DNA of 64,000 nt. It comes from Citrobacter sedlakii NBRC 105722 (lineage in GTDB: Bacteria > Pseudomonadota > Gammaproteobacteria > Enterobacterales > Enterobacteriaceae). The stretch is taken from positions 1 to 64,000 of the forward strand of contig NZ_BBNB01000002.1 of assembly GCF_000759835.1 (NCBI RefSeq). The letters run 5' to 3'. Each line of letters starts with the position of its first letter. The stretch's first letter is position 1. Below, in pieces: positions 42,334-51,295 of the stretch. The notes under the pieces are model-generated. The model was not told the DNA's origin and made no database searches. It saw nothing but the letters and a program-made list of their open reading frames with translations. The position numbers were made by a program, and so were the translations under genes.

Positions 42334-43065
42334 ATGAAAAAAGTTCTGATTGCCGCGCTTATCGCTGGCTTTAGCCTTTCTGCAACAGCAGCACAGACCA
42401 TTCGTTTTGCGACCGAAGCATCCTACCCTCCGTTCGAGTCGATGGATGCGAAGAACAAAATCGTCGGTTTCGACGTCGACCTGGCCAATGCGCTGTGTAA
42501 AGAGATTGACGCCACCTGTACGTTCACCAACCAGGCGTTTGACAGCCTGATCCCCAGTCTGAAGTTCCGCCGCTTCGATGCGGTTATGGCCGGGATGGAC
42601 ATCACGCCGGAGCGCGAAAAACAGGTGCTGTTCACCACGCCGTATTATGACAACTCCGCGCTGTTTATTGGCCAGCAGGGTAAATTCTCCAGCGTGGATC
42701 AGTTGAAAGGCAAAAAAGTGGGCGTGCAGAACGGCACCACTCACCAGAAGTTCATTATGGATAAGCACCCGGAAATTACGACCGTTCCTTACGACAGCTA
42801 TCAGAACGCGAAGCTGGATCTGCAAAACGGACGTATTGACGGCGTATTCGGCGACACCGCGGTGGTTACCGAATGGCTGAAGGATAATCCGAAACTGGCG
42901 GCGGTTGGCGACAAAGTGACGGATAAAGACTACTTCGGCACCGGCCTCGGCATCGCTGTCCGTCAGGGCAACACCGAGTTGCAGCAGAAATTTAACGCTG
43001 CGCTGGAAAAAGTGAAAAAAGATGGCACTTACGAAACCATCTATAACAAATGGTTCCAGAAGTAA
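42334..43065 (+). CDS. artI: ArtI, periplasmic amino-acid-binding protein
   Basis: 243 aa. Signal peptide 1-19 (SLSATA-A), then a type II solute-binding fold with the amino-acid-binding motifs ATEASYPPFESMD and GMDITPERE. It belongs to the polar amino-acid family and works with ArtPQM. About two thirds identical by eye to ArtJ encoded 1.5 kb downstream, so the two are old paralogues. In E. coli the ligand of ArtI is less certain than that of ArtJ. Confidence 0.96.
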   Translation: MKKVLIAALIAGFSLSATAAQTIRFATEASYPPFESMDAKNKIVGFDVDLANALCKEIDATCTFTNQAFDSLIPSLKFRRFDAVMAGMDITPEREKQVLFTTPYYDNSALFIGQQGKFSSVDQLKGKKVGVQNGTTHQKFIMDKHPEITTVPYDSYQNAKLDLQNGRIDGVFGDTAVVTEWLKDNPKLAAVGDKVTDKDYFGTGLGIAVRQGNTELQQKFNAALEKVKKDGTYETIYNKWFQK

Positions 43066-43071
43066 GCCTTG

Positions 43072-43788
43072 ATGAACGAATTTTTTCCGTTAGCAAGCGC
43101 CGCCGGGATGACCGTCGGCCTTGCCGTTTGCGCGCTGATCCTCGGCCTTGCGTTGGCGATGTTTTTCGCCGTCTGGGAGTCAGTTAAATGGCGTCCGGTC
43201 GCGTGGACCGGCTCAGCGCTGGTGACGATTTTACGCGGCCTGCCGGAAATTCTGGTGGTGCTGTTTATTTATTTCGGCTCCTCTCAACTGCTGCTGACGC
43301 TCTCTGACGGCTTTACCGTTAATCTGGGCGTCGTGCAGATCCCGATACAAATGGAGATCGAAAACTTCGACGTCAGCCCGTTCCTGTGTGGCGTAATTGC
43401 CCTTTCGCTGCTGTATGCGGCGTATGCTTCGCAAACCCTGCGCGGCGCGCTGAAAGCGGTACCGATTGGGCAGTGGGAGTCCGGCCAGGCGCTGGGGCTG
43501 TCGAAAGCGGCGATCTTCTTCCGCCTGGTGATGCCGCAAATGTGGCGTCATGCCCTGCCTGGTCTGGGTAACCAGTGGTTGGTGCTGCTGAAGGACACCG
43601 CGCTGGTCAGTCTGATCAGCGTCAATGACCTGATGCTGCAAACCAAGAGCATTGCGACACGCACCCAGGAGCCGTTTAACTGGTATATTATTGCCGCGGC
43701 GATCTATCTGGTGATCACCCTGATAAGTCAGTACATTCTCAAACGCATTGACCTGCGCGCGACACGTTTTGAGCGGAGACCGGGCTGA
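43072..43788 (+). CDS. artQ: ArtQ, arginine ABC transporter permease
   Basis: 238 aa inner-membrane permease with five or so helices and the EAA-loop segment [20 protein letters not shown] that docks ArtP. The start at ATG 43072 ([12 protein letters not shown]) matches the family; a TTG one codon earlier is possible. It lies 6 nt after artI and overlaps artM by one base (TGATG). Confidence 0.96.
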   Translation: MNEFFPLASAAGMTVGLAVCALILGLALAMFFAVWESVKWRPVAWTGSALVTILRGLPEILVVLFIYFGSSQLLLTLSDGFTVNLGVVQIPIQMEIENFDVSPFLCGVIALSLLYAAYASQTLRGALKAVPIGQWESGQALGLSKAAIFFRLVMPQMWRHALPGLGNQWLVLLKDTALVSLISVNDLMLQTKSIATRTQEPFNWYIIAAAIYLVITLISQYILKRIDLRATRFERRPG

Positions 43789-44456
43789 TGTTTGAGTATT
43801 TACCTGAACTGTTAAAAGGGCTGCATACCAGTCTGACGCTGACGGTGGCATCCATTGTCGTTGCGCTGCTCCTGTCGCTGATTTTCACCATCGTTCTGAC
43901 GCTGAAAACGCCGGGGGTGGTCTGGCTGGTGCGCGGCTATATCACGCTGTTTACCGGCACGCCGCTGCTGGTGCAGATCTTCCTGATCTACTATGGACCG
44001 GGGCAGTTTCCGTCTTTGCAGGCGTATCCGGTTCTCTGGCATCTGCTGTCCGAGCCGTGGCTGTGCGCGCTGATTGCGCTATCGCTGAACAGCGCCGCTT
44101 ACACCACGCAGCTGTTTTACGGTGCGATTCGCGCAATCCCGGAAGGCCAGTGGCAGTCCTGCGGCGCGCTGGGGATGAGCAAAAAAGACACACTGGCGAT
44201 TCTGCTGCCTTATGCCTTTAAACGCGCCCTCTCCTCGTATTCTAACGAAGTGGTGCTGGTGTTTAAGAGCACCTCGCTGGCTTACACCATTACGCTGATG
44301 GAGGTAATGGGTTACAGCCAGCTCATGTACGGGCGCACTTACGACGTGATGGTATTTGGCGCGGCAGGCGTCATTTATCTCATCGTTAATGGCCTTTTGA
44401 CGCTGATGATGCGCTTGATCGAACGTAAAGCGCTGGCGTTTGAACGCCGGAATTAA
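43788..44456 (+). CDS. artM: ArtM, arginine ABC transporter permease
   Basis: 222 aa, second permease of the pair, full length. The EAA loop reads YGAIRAIPEGQWQSCGALGM. It forms a heterodimer with ArtQ. It is the last gene of artPIQM; a strong terminator follows and separates it from artJ. Confidence 0.96.
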   Translation: MFEYLPELLKGLHTSLTLTVASIVVALLLSLIFTIVLTLKTPGVVWLVRGYITLFTGTPLLVQIFLIYYGPGQFPSLQAYPVLWHLLSEPWLCALIALSLNSAAYTTQLFYGAIRAIPEGQWQSCGALGMSKKDTLAILLPYAFKRALSSYSNEVVLVFKSTSLAYTITLMEVMGYSQLMYGRTYDVMVFGAAGVIYLIVNGLLTLMMRLIERKALAFERRN

Positions 44457-44487
44457 CCGTTCAGAAAGTGCATAAATCTGAATACAG

Positions 44488-44522
44488 AAAACGGACAAGT
44501 TGCTAACCTGTCCGTTTTTTTT
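44488..44522 (+). terminator. artPIQM terminator
   Basis: AAAACGGACA (44488-44497) pairs with TGTCCGTTTT (44509-44518) with an inner GTT/AAC stem and more T residues following. Typical Rho-independent terminator. Confidence 0.9.
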
Positions 44523-44530
44523 ATTCCCGC

Positions 44531-44569
44531 ATAAAATATTTAATCATTTATATTGCATACAAATTCAAA
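44531..44569 (+). promoter_or_regulatory. candidate tandem ARG boxes upstream of artJ
   Basis: The core TGCAT-ACAA-ATTCA (44554-44567) matches the ARG consensus at 9 of 10 fixed positions. A second core AAAAT-ATTT-AATCA (44533-44546) lies exactly 21 bp upstream. artJ is the art gene most strongly repressed by arginine through ArgR in E. coli. Confidence 0.6.
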
Positions 44570-44628
44570 TACTGGCATTGTAATTCCATGCCGCAGAAAC
44601 GGCGCTTCATCATAACGGGAGTTCAACC

Positions 44629-45360
44629 ATGAAAAAGTTAGTTCTGGCCGCATTGCTTGCCTCTTTCGCTGTCGGCGCGTCTGCCGCAGAAAAAATCAGC
44701 TTCGGGGTTTCCGCCACCTATCCCCCGTTTGAATCCATGGACGCCAATAACCAAATCGTCGGTTTCGATCTCGATCTGGCAAAAGCCTTATGTAAGCAGA
44801 TGCAGGCAGAATGTACCTTTACCAATCATGCCTTTGACAGCCTGATCCCGGCGCTGAAATTCAGAAAATATGATGCCGTCATTTCCGGTATGGATATTAC
44901 GCCGGAGCGGAGCAAACAGGTCGCCTTTACCCAACCTTACTACGCCAACTCCGCGCTGGTGATTGCCAGGAAAGATGCGTATAAAACCTTTGCCGACCTG
45001 AAAGGCAAACGTATTGGTATGGAAAACGGCACCACGCATCAGAAATACCTTCAGGACAAGCACCCGGAAGTCAAAACTGTCGCCTATGACAGCTACCAGA
45101 ACGCGATTATCGACCTGAAAAATGGCCGTATCGACGGCGTATTCGGCGATACCGCTGTGGTCAACGAATGGCTGAAGAGCAACCCGCAGTTAGGGCCAGG
45201 AACAGAAAAAGTGACCGATCCCCAGTATTTCGGCACCGGTCTGGGCATCGCCGTTCGCCCGGATAATAAAGCCCTGTTAGAGAAACTGAACGCCGCGCTG
45301 ACCGCCATTAAGGCGGACGGCACCTGGCAGAAAATCAACGACCAGTGGTTCCCGCAATAA
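44629..45360 (+). CDS. artJ: ArtJ, periplasmic arginine-binding protein
   Basis: 243 aa, signal peptide 1-19 (VGASA-A), type II solute-binding fold with GVSATYPPFESMDANN and GMDITPERSKQ. It binds L-arginine with high affinity and delivers it to ArtQMP. It has its own promoter region with ARG boxes. It converges on rlmC across a hairpin. Confidence 0.97.
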   Translation: MKKLVLAALLASFAVGASAAEKISFGVSATYPPFESMDANNQIVGFDLDLAKALCKQMQAECTFTNHAFDSLIPALKFRKYDAVISGMDITPERSKQVAFTQPYYANSALVIARKDAYKTFADLKGKRIGMENGTTHQKYLQDKHPEVKTVAYDSYQNAIIDLKNGRIDGVFGDTAVVNEWLKSNPQLGPGTEKVTDPQYFGTGLGIAVRPDNKALLEKLNAALTAIKADGTWQKINDQWFPQ

Positions 45361-45366
45361 TGATTT

Positions 45367-45387
45367 ACGGCCCGCAATGCGGGCCGT
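45367..45387. terminator. hairpin between artJ and rlmC
   Basis: ACGGCCCGC (45367-45375) pairs perfectly with GCGGGCCGT (45379-45387) around AAT. The T-tract is weak (TATTTAT on +, AAAT-rich on -), but its place between convergent genes fits a shared terminator. Confidence 0.7.
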
Positions 45388-45390
45388 TAT

Positions 45391-46521
45391 TTATGCATTC
45401 CGCACCAGCAGCGTCAGCACTTCATAATGGGCGGTGTGAGGGAACATATCGAAAAGCTGCACGCGTTCGGGACGATAACCCGGTAAATCCGCAATGTCTT
45501 TTGCCATCGTACGGGCGTTGCAACTCGAGTAGATGATAAACGGCGGGGCCATCTCGCTGAGATAATCGCATAGCGCTTTGCCAATCCCGCGACGCGGCGG
45601 ATTCACCAGCACCAGTTGCGGGGCGCTCTCCTGAGCGGTAGCGAACTGCGTGGAGTCCAGCGCCTGAAAATGCAGATTCGTTAAACCGAGCTCTTTCGCC
45701 GACTGCTTCGCGCAGGCAATCGCCTCTGGGGAGATTTCAATCCCGGTTAGCCGCATCTCAGGCGTGGCGCAGTGCAGCCCAAAGCCGCCGACGCCGCAGA
45801 ACAGATCCCACATATGGTTTACCGGGAGCTGACGCACCCAGTCACGGGCGGTAGCATAGAGCTGGCTTGCCACCGTCGGGTTGGTCTGGAAAAAACTTTG
45901 TGGACGGATCCACAGCGGAACGTCGTTGAAACGCTCCGCCAGCGACGACGTTTCAGTCAGGAAGATCTCCGTCTCCCCTTCCATAATCGCCATGTGCACA
46001 GGCTGCAGGTTGACGCTGATGACCTTAAGCTGCGGCAGTTGCGCCTGCAGCGAGGGCAACGCGGCGCGCAGTTGCGCCAGCTTGGTTTCTGAACGCAGCA
46101 CAAAGCGCAGCATCATGCCGCCATCGTACTGGCTTTCGGTAAGCAATATATATTTCAGCTCGCCACGCTTACGCGCCACGTTGTAGGGCGTTAAGCCCGC
46201 CCGGGCAATAAACGGCTTGAGGGCGGCGAAAACGGCAGCAAACGACGGCGGATAAAGCGGACAGTCGCAGAGATCTTCCGGCGTGCCGTCGCGGTGTAGC
46301 ATCCCGAGCAGCGGTTTTTCCACGCTGCCGCTGACCACCATCTTGGCTTTATTGCGAAAGCCTTGTTCCGGCCCGCTGACTGGCGCGCGCCACTCCCCCA
46401 CCGGGAAACCGGCAAGCAGATTGTTGAGATCGGCTGTTTTGGCGGAGAGTTGAACGTCAACCGGCTGCGTGATCCACGGGCAGGAGCGGCAGCGGCCGGC
46501 GTCATAAAGTGCGCAATACAT
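45391..46521 (-). CDS. rlmC: RlmC, 23S rRNA m5U747 methyltransferase
   Basis: 376 aa SAM-dependent methyltransferase of the TrmA/RlmD family; methylates U747 of 23S rRNA. The N-terminal Fe-S cysteines lie in [14 protein letters not shown] and a later LCDC. The SAM motif is [13 protein letters not shown], then [10 protein letters not shown], and the catalytic Cys is in YSSCNARTM. Starts at 46521 as in E. coli. Confidence 0.96.
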   Translation of the reverse strand: MYCALYDAGRCRSCPWITQPVDVQLSAKTADLNNLLAGFPVGEWRAPVSGPEQGFRNKAKMVVSGSVEKPLLGMLHRDGTPEDLCDCPLYPPSFAAVFAALKPFIARAGLTPYNVARKRGELKYILLTESQYDGGMMLRFVLRSETKLAQLRAALPSLQAQLPQLKVISVNLQPVHMAIMEGETEIFLTETSSLAERFNDVPLWIRPQSFFQTNPTVASQLYATARDWVRQLPVNHMWDLFCGVGGFGLHCATPEMRLTGIEISPEAIACAKQSAKELGLTNLHFQALDSTQFATAQESAPQLVLVNPPRRGIGKALCDYLSEMAPPFIIYSSCNARTMAKDIADLPGYRPERVQLFDMFPHTAHYEVLTLLVRNA

Positions 46522-46598
46522 ACGGAAACCTTCAGATGTTCGGGGCGACGATTATACACATTATTCGGGCATTTGTAGGTCGCGCCAGGACGCCGTTT

Positions 46599-47072
46599 TT
46601 ACTGGAGCTGGAAGAACCGGCGGCTGGTGGCCGGAACAAACAGCAGGCAAAGCACCAACATGTCCGGCAGCTTCTGCATCACCAGGGTATGCAGAATTTC
46701 CCGTTTTGACTCACCGGCGATGCTGAATAACTCCGGATACCCGTAGCCTAATGAGGCTGCCCATAAATAGCCCGCGGCGGTCACCTGGGTCAGTAAATAA
46801 ATCCAGCGCGCCCAGTTGCGCCCTTTTACCAGCGAAAATGCGCACCAGATCTCAATAAACACCAGCACCAGGCTGCTCAAAAAAACCAGCGTCAGACTCC
46901 ATGTTTGCACGCTGCGATGGATAAATTCGCCAAGCCCCCGAATGCCGAGCGTATTGAATATCATCAGCACGTCGAGGCAACGGATCATTATAATGGCGAG
47001 CGCCGCCACCTGCACCAGCGCGGGCACATTTAAACGAGCGTGTGATGAGGACGTTTTTTTGAAGAATCCCAA
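46599..47072 (-). CDS. ybjO: YbjO, inner-membrane protein (probable TTG start)
   Basis: 157 aa from the chosen start, with three or four hydrophobic segments (ALVQVAALAIIMIRCLDVLMI, LVFLSSLVLVFIEIWCAF, LPDMLVLCLLFVP). No function known. No ATG exists near the family N-terminus. The frame runs back to a GTG at 47120, but a strong terminator lies at 47091-47116. TTG at 47072 gives (M)GFFKKTSSSHARLNVP and follows AGGGAAG with 8 nt spacing, so a TTG start is most likely. Confidence 0.85.
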   Translation of the reverse strand: MGFFKKTSSSHARLNVPALVQVAALAIIMIRCLDVLMIFNTLGIRGLGEFIHRSVQTWSLTLVFLSSLVLVFIEIWCAFSLVKGRNWARWIYLLTQVTAAGYLWAASLGYGYPELFSIAGESKREILHTLVMQKLPDMLVLCLLFVPATSRRFFQLQ

Positions 47073-47088
47073 TGTGTGACTTCCCTGA

Positions 47089-47116
47089 AAAACAGTGCCG
47101 CGACATGCGCGGCACT
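47089..47116 (-). terminator. terminator of the pot operon upstream of ybjO
   Basis: AGTGCCGCG (47094-47102) pairs perfectly with CGCGGCACT (47108-47116) around a 5-nt loop; the minus strand continues GTTTTTC. It lies about 20 nt past potI. Confidence 0.85.
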
Positions 47117-47137
47117 TCACTGGAAATTTTAATTGCT

Positions 47138-47983
47138 TCAGCCGCGTCTTGCACGCTGGATATCGCGGATTCGCTGTTTTTCCGTGCGCGCCATCAGATA
47201 CCAGGCGATAAATCCGACAATTCCGACCACCCCGAGGATCAACGTAGCCAGAGCGTTGATTTCCGGGTTCACTCCCATGCGCACGCTGGAGAACACCAGC
47301 ATCGGCAAGGTCGTCGCGCCGGGACCGGAAACAAAGCTGGCGATCACCAGATCGTCAAGCGACAGCGTAAACGCCAACAGCCAGCCGGAGACGATGGCAG
47401 GCATGATCATCGGTAAGGTGATCACGAAGAACACCTTCAGCGGCGTCGCGCCGAGATCCATCGCCGCCTCTTCAATAGATCGATCCAGTTCCCGCAGGCG
47501 CGAGGAGATCACCACCGCCACGTAGGCGGTACAGAAGGTGACATGCGCCAGCCAGATGGTCAACATACCGCGGTCGGACGGCCAACCGATGGCGTGGGCG
47601 AGCGCGACAAACAGCAACAGCAACGAAAGCCCGGTAATGACGTCCGGCATTACCAGCGGCGCAGTAATCATAAAAGCGAAACCGTTGGCGCCGCGAAAAC
47701 GACCAAAACGCACCAGAACGACAGCGGCAATGGTGCCCAGGATCACCGCCATTGTCGCCGCGCAGGCGGCTATCGTCAGGCTTAAGCCCACGGCGCTCAT
47801 CATGGCGTCATCGCGAAACAGCTCGCCGTACCAGCGCGTCGACCACCCCGCCCATACCGTCACCAGTTTAGAGCTGTTAAACGAGTAGATCACCAGCATC
47901 AGCATCGGCGCATACAGAAACGTAAAGCCCAGCACCAGAATCACGATGCGCCAGGGCGAACGTATTACCGGCAAATTGTTCAT
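47138..47983 (-). CDS. potI: PotI, putrescine ABC transporter permease
   Basis: 281 aa, six-helix permease with the EAA loop SIEEAAMDLGATPLKVFFVITLP split over the docking region for PotG. It pairs with PotH to import putrescine. The start at 47983 (MNNLPVIRSPW) overlaps the potH stop by 4 nt; a 14-residue longer frame lies inside potH. Last gene of potFGHI. Confidence 0.96.
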   Translation of the reverse strand: MNNLPVIRSPWRIVILVLGFTFLYAPMLMLVIYSFNSSKLVTVWAGWSTRWYGELFRDDAMMSAVGLSLTIAACAATMAVILGTIAAVVLVRFGRFRGANGFAFMITAPLVMPDVITGLSLLLLFVALAHAIGWPSDRGMLTIWLAHVTFCTAYVAVVISSRLRELDRSIEEAAMDLGATPLKVFFVITLPMIMPAIVSGWLLAFTLSLDDLVIASFVSGPGATTLPMLVFSSVRMGVNPEINALATLILGVVGIVGFIAWYLMARTEKQRIRDIQRARRG

Positions 47984-48933
47984 CCGTGGACGCCTCCGCT
48001 TTTTTGCTGGTGCTTGTGGAACCACATGATCGGAACGATCAGCAGCAGCAACATCACGATCGCCACCGCAGAGGCCACCGGCCAGTCACGGTTGTTAAAG
48101 AATTCCTGCCACAGCACGCGACCAATCATGATGCTGTCCGGCCCGCCGAGCAGCTCAGGAATGACAAACTCGCCGACAGCCGGAATAAACACCAGCATGG
48201 AACCGGCAATAATGCCGCCTTTGGTCAGCGGCACGATCACGCTAAAAAAGGTTTTCAGCGGGCGGGCGCCGAGATCGAGCGAGGCTTCCACCAGCGAATA
48301 GTCAATGCGCGTCAGAGCGGTGTAGATCGGCAGCACCATAAACGGCAGATAGGCATACACGATGCCGATATAGACGGCCAGGTTGGTATGCAGGATGGTC
48401 AACGGCTGGTCGATGACGCCAAGCCACAGCAGAAAGTTGTTTAACACACCGTTATTTTTCAGGATCCCCATCCACGCATAAACGCGAATAAGAAACGAGG
48501 TCCACGACGGCAGGATCACTAACAGCAGCAGGATATTTCGCGTCGACGGCTTGCTGTGGGCCACCGCCCACGCCAGCGGGTATCCCAGCAGCAAGCAGCA
48601 CAGGGTGGAGATGCCCGCGACCTGTAGCGACTGCAAATAGGCGTCAAAATAAAGCGGATCGTCGGTCAACTGCAGGAAGTTACCGAGGTTAAGGGTGATC
48701 GCCAGTTGCCCGTCAGCCCACGCCATCAGCTCGGTGTACGGCGGGATCGCCCTCGCCATTTCCGCAAGGCTGATTTTAAAGACGATCAGAAACGGCAGCA
48801 GGAACAGCAGGATCAGCCAGACGTAAGGCAGCGCAATGACCAGTTTACGCCCGTGATTCATCTGCACGCGCGCCAGCCACAGCCGCAAACCGCCAGGCTT
48901 TTCTCCGCATGCCGCAGGTTCAAGTGTACTCAT
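47980..48933 (-). CDS. potH: PotH, putrescine ABC transporter permease
   Basis: 317 aa permease with an N-terminal cytoplasmic extension, six hydrophobic helices and the EAA-loop segment LVEASLDLGARPLKTFF. It starts 9 nt after the potG stop region and overlaps potI by 4 nt. Forms the PotH-PotI channel. Confidence 0.96.
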   Translation of the reverse strand: MSTLEPAACGEKPGGLRLWLARVQMNHGRKLVIALPYVWLILLFLLPFLIVFKISLAEMARAIPPYTELMAWADGQLAITLNLGNFLQLTDDPLYFDAYLQSLQVAGISTLCCLLLGYPLAWAVAHSKPSTRNILLLLVILPSWTSFLIRVYAWMGILKNNGVLNNFLLWLGVIDQPLTILHTNLAVYIGIVYAYLPFMVLPIYTALTRIDYSLVEASLDLGARPLKTFFSVIVPLTKGGIIAGSMLVFIPAVGEFVIPELLGGPDSIMIGRVLWQEFFNNRDWPVASAVAIVMLLLLIVPIMWFHKHQQKSGGVHG

Positions 48934-48942
48934 TTTCGCTCC

Positions 48943-50076
48943 TTAAACCGTCAACACCACGCAGCTGTCGGCATCCCAGCACAAACGAACCTCATCGCCC
49001 CACGTCGGCAACCCTTTGCGGTAGCGATGGGCGTTCTGAAGCTGAGCGCTGATCATCTGCCCGCTTTTTAAGCGAACGTGGTAAATGGAGAGATCGCCGA
49101 GATAAGCGATATGCACCACTTCTCCCACGGCGAAGTTAACGCCATCGGCAGGCGGTTCTTCGCACAGCATGATTTTTTCCGGGCGCAACGCCACATGCAC
49201 CGGCACGTTGTCCACCACCGAAGCATCGGGATCCACCTTCAGCGGATGCACCAGCCCCGGCGAATCCAGCACCAGGCCATCGTCCTGCCGCGCTTTCAGC
49301 ACCCCTTCAAACACGTTAACCGAACCGATGAATTCCGCGCTGTAACGGGTGGTCGGATGCTCATAGATCTCCTCTGGCTCACCGATCTGGACAAACTTGC
49401 CGCGATTCATAATGGCAATGCGCCCGGCCATGGTCATCGCTTCTTCCTGATCGTGGGTGACCATGACGCAGGTCGCGCCGACGCGCTCGAGAATATCCAC
49501 CACCTCGAGCTGCATCCGGTCGCGCAATTTTTTGTCCAGCGCCCCCATCGGCTCGTCGAGCAGCAATAATTTAGGCCGTTTTGCCAGGCTTCGCGCCAGC
49601 GCCACGCGTTGACGCTGGCCACCGGAAAGCTGATGTGGCTTACGTCTGGCGAACTCCTGCATATGGACCAGCCCCAGCATCTCTTCAACACGGCTGGCGA
49701 TTTCCGCTTTCGGCAGTTTGTCCTGCTTCAGGCCAAAAGCGATATTCTGCTCGACGGTCATATGGGGAAACAGCGCATAGGACTGAAACATCATATTGAC
49801 AGGGCGCAGATAGGGCGGGACGTGGGCAAGATCGACGCCGTCCAGCACAATGTGTCCGGCGGTAGGTTGTTCAAAACCTGCCAGCATACGCAGCAGCGTG
49901 GATTTCCCGCAGCCCGACGCCCCCAGCAGCGCGAAAATTTCACCTTTGTAGATAGTCAGGCTGACATCGTCTACCGCATGCTGGCCGTCAAAGGATTTTG
50001 TCAGGTTACGGATTTCCAGCAGCGGCGTCAGCGCCTTACGGGGTTTCGCCTGCGGGCGAGGTATCGCATCATTCAC
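48943..50076 (-). CDS. potG: PotG, putrescine ABC transporter ATPase
   Basis: 377 aa ATPase with Walker A GASGCGKST, signature LSGGQRQR, Walker B LLLDEPMGALD, switch His in VTHDQEEA and a C-terminal TOBE domain. It powers PotHI. Translation begins with GTG at 50076 (MNDAIPRPQ), 6-7 nt after GGAGAG. A 24-residue longer frame would start inside the REP-like hairpin and is rejected. Confidence 0.95.
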   Translation of the reverse strand: MNDAIPRPQAKPRKALTPLLEIRNLTKSFDGQHAVDDVSLTIYKGEIFALLGASGCGKSTLLRMLAGFEQPTAGHIVLDGVDLAHVPPYLRPVNMMFQSYALFPHMTVEQNIAFGLKQDKLPKAEIASRVEEMLGLVHMQEFARRKPHQLSGGQRQRVALARSLAKRPKLLLLDEPMGALDKKLRDRMQLEVVDILERVGATCVMVTHDQEEAMTMAGRIAIMNRGKFVQIGEPEEIYEHPTTRYSAEFIGSVNVFEGVLKARQDDGLVLDSPGLVHPLKVDPDASVVDNVPVHVALRPEKIMLCEEPPADGVNFAVGEVVHIAYLGDLSIYHVRLKSGQMISAQLQNAHRYRKGLPTWGDEVRLCWDADSCVVLTV

Positions 50077-50135
50077 GGGGTGCTCTCCGGCGTAAATCAA
50101 AAATCGTGCAGGCGCCCCCTTTCGGTGCGCCTGAT

Positions 50136-50161
50136 GCCGGGCACGCAATGCGCCACCCGGC
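50136..50161 (-). repeat. REP-like hairpin inside the pot operon (potF-potG)
   Basis: GCCGGG (50136-50141) pairs with CCCGGC (50156-50161), with an inner CGCA/TGCG stem; the flanks extend the REP-like sequence to about 50128-50163. It sits in the 106-nt gap after potF, where it may protect the potF part of the mRNA. Confidence 0.7.
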
Positions 50162-50182
50162 CTGTCTCAGACTGACGAAAGG

Positions 50183-51295
50183 TTACTTACCGCTTTTCAC
50201 TTTGGTCCATGCGCGGGTACGCACGCGATCGATTTTCGGTTCCTGTACCTTCAGCGTGAACATTTTCGCGCGCACATCAGCGGGCGGATAAATTCCCGGG
50301 TTGTCACGCACTTCCGCGCTCACCAGCTTCGTCGCCTCTTTGTTGGCGTTGGCATAAAACACGTGATCGGAGATATGGGCAATGACGTCCGGGCGCAGCA
50401 GGTAGTTCAGGAACTGATAGGCTTCCTCTTTGTTTTTGGCGTCGGCGGGCATGGCGAAGACATCAAAGAAGGCCATTGCCCCCTCTTTCGGGATCGAGAA
50501 GGAGATATTGACGCCATTCTTCGCCTCTTTCGCACGATTCGCCGCCTGCCAGACATCGCCTGCCCAGCCAATAGCCACGCAGGTATCGCCGTTCGCCAGA
50601 TCGTTAATGTATTGCGAAGAGTGGAAATAGCGGATATTCGGGCGCAGTTTGAGCAGCAGATCGGTTGCCGGCCCCGTGTAGTCCTTCGCGTCGGTGCTGT
50701 TCGGATCTTTACCCAGATAGTTCAGCACGGTCGCAAACACCTCTTCCGGCGCATCGAGGAAAGAGACGCCGCAGCTTTTTAACTTTTCGAGGTTTTCCGG
50801 CTTAAGCACCAGATCCCAGCTGTCCACCGGGGCATCGGCGCCGAGCGCCGCTTTCACTTTCTCGACGTTATAGCCAATGCCGGTCGTCGCCCACATATAT
50901 GGCATAGCGTATTTGTTTTCCGGATCGTGTTTGGCAACCAGCTTAAGCAGCTCAGGGTCAAGATTTTTCCAGTCCGGCAGCTTGCTCTTATCCAGCGGCT
51001 GAAAAACGCCCGCCGTCAGCTGGCGCTCAAGGAAACTGGCGGACGGCACCACCAGGTCAAAGCCGGTGCTGCCTGCCATCAGTTTGCCTTCCAGCACTTC
51101 GTTGGAGTCAAACACGTCGTAGACCACTTTGATCCCGGTCTCTTTTTCAAAATTCGCTACCGTATCCGGCGCGATATAATCAGACCAGTTATAAATATGG
51201 AGCGTTTTTTGTTCCGCTGCGAGCGTGCCGGCAGAGACGGCCATCAGAGCGCCCGCAACCAGACCCGATAGCCATTTTTTATTTAAGGCGGTCAT
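50183..51295 (-). CDS. potF: PotF, periplasmic putrescine-binding protein
   Basis: 370 aa. Signal peptide 1-26 (VSAGTLA-A), then a type II polyamine-binding fold starting LHIYNWSDYIAPDT. Putrescine-contact residues of the family sit in NWSDY, VVPSASF, AIGWAGDVW and FFDVFAMPADA. It heads potFGHI. A sigma-54-like promoter lies about 60 nt upstream; NtrC control of this operon is reported in E. coli. Confidence 0.97.
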   Translation of the reverse strand: MTALNKKWLSGLVAGALMAVSAGTLAAEQKTLHIYNWSDYIAPDTVANFEKETGIKVVYDVFDSNEVLEGKLMAGSTGFDLVVPSASFLERQLTAGVFQPLDKSKLPDWKNLDPELLKLVAKHDPENKYAMPYMWATTGIGYNVEKVKAALGADAPVDSWDLVLKPENLEKLKSCGVSFLDAPEEVFATVLNYLGKDPNSTDAKDYTGPATDLLLKLRPNIRYFHSSQYINDLANGDTCVAIGWAGDVWQAANRAKEAKNGVNISFSIPKEGAMAFFDVFAMPADAKNKEEAYQFLNYLLRPDVIAHISDHVFYANANKEATKLVSAEVRDNPGIYPPADVRAKMFTLKVQEPKIDRVRTRAWTKVKSGK

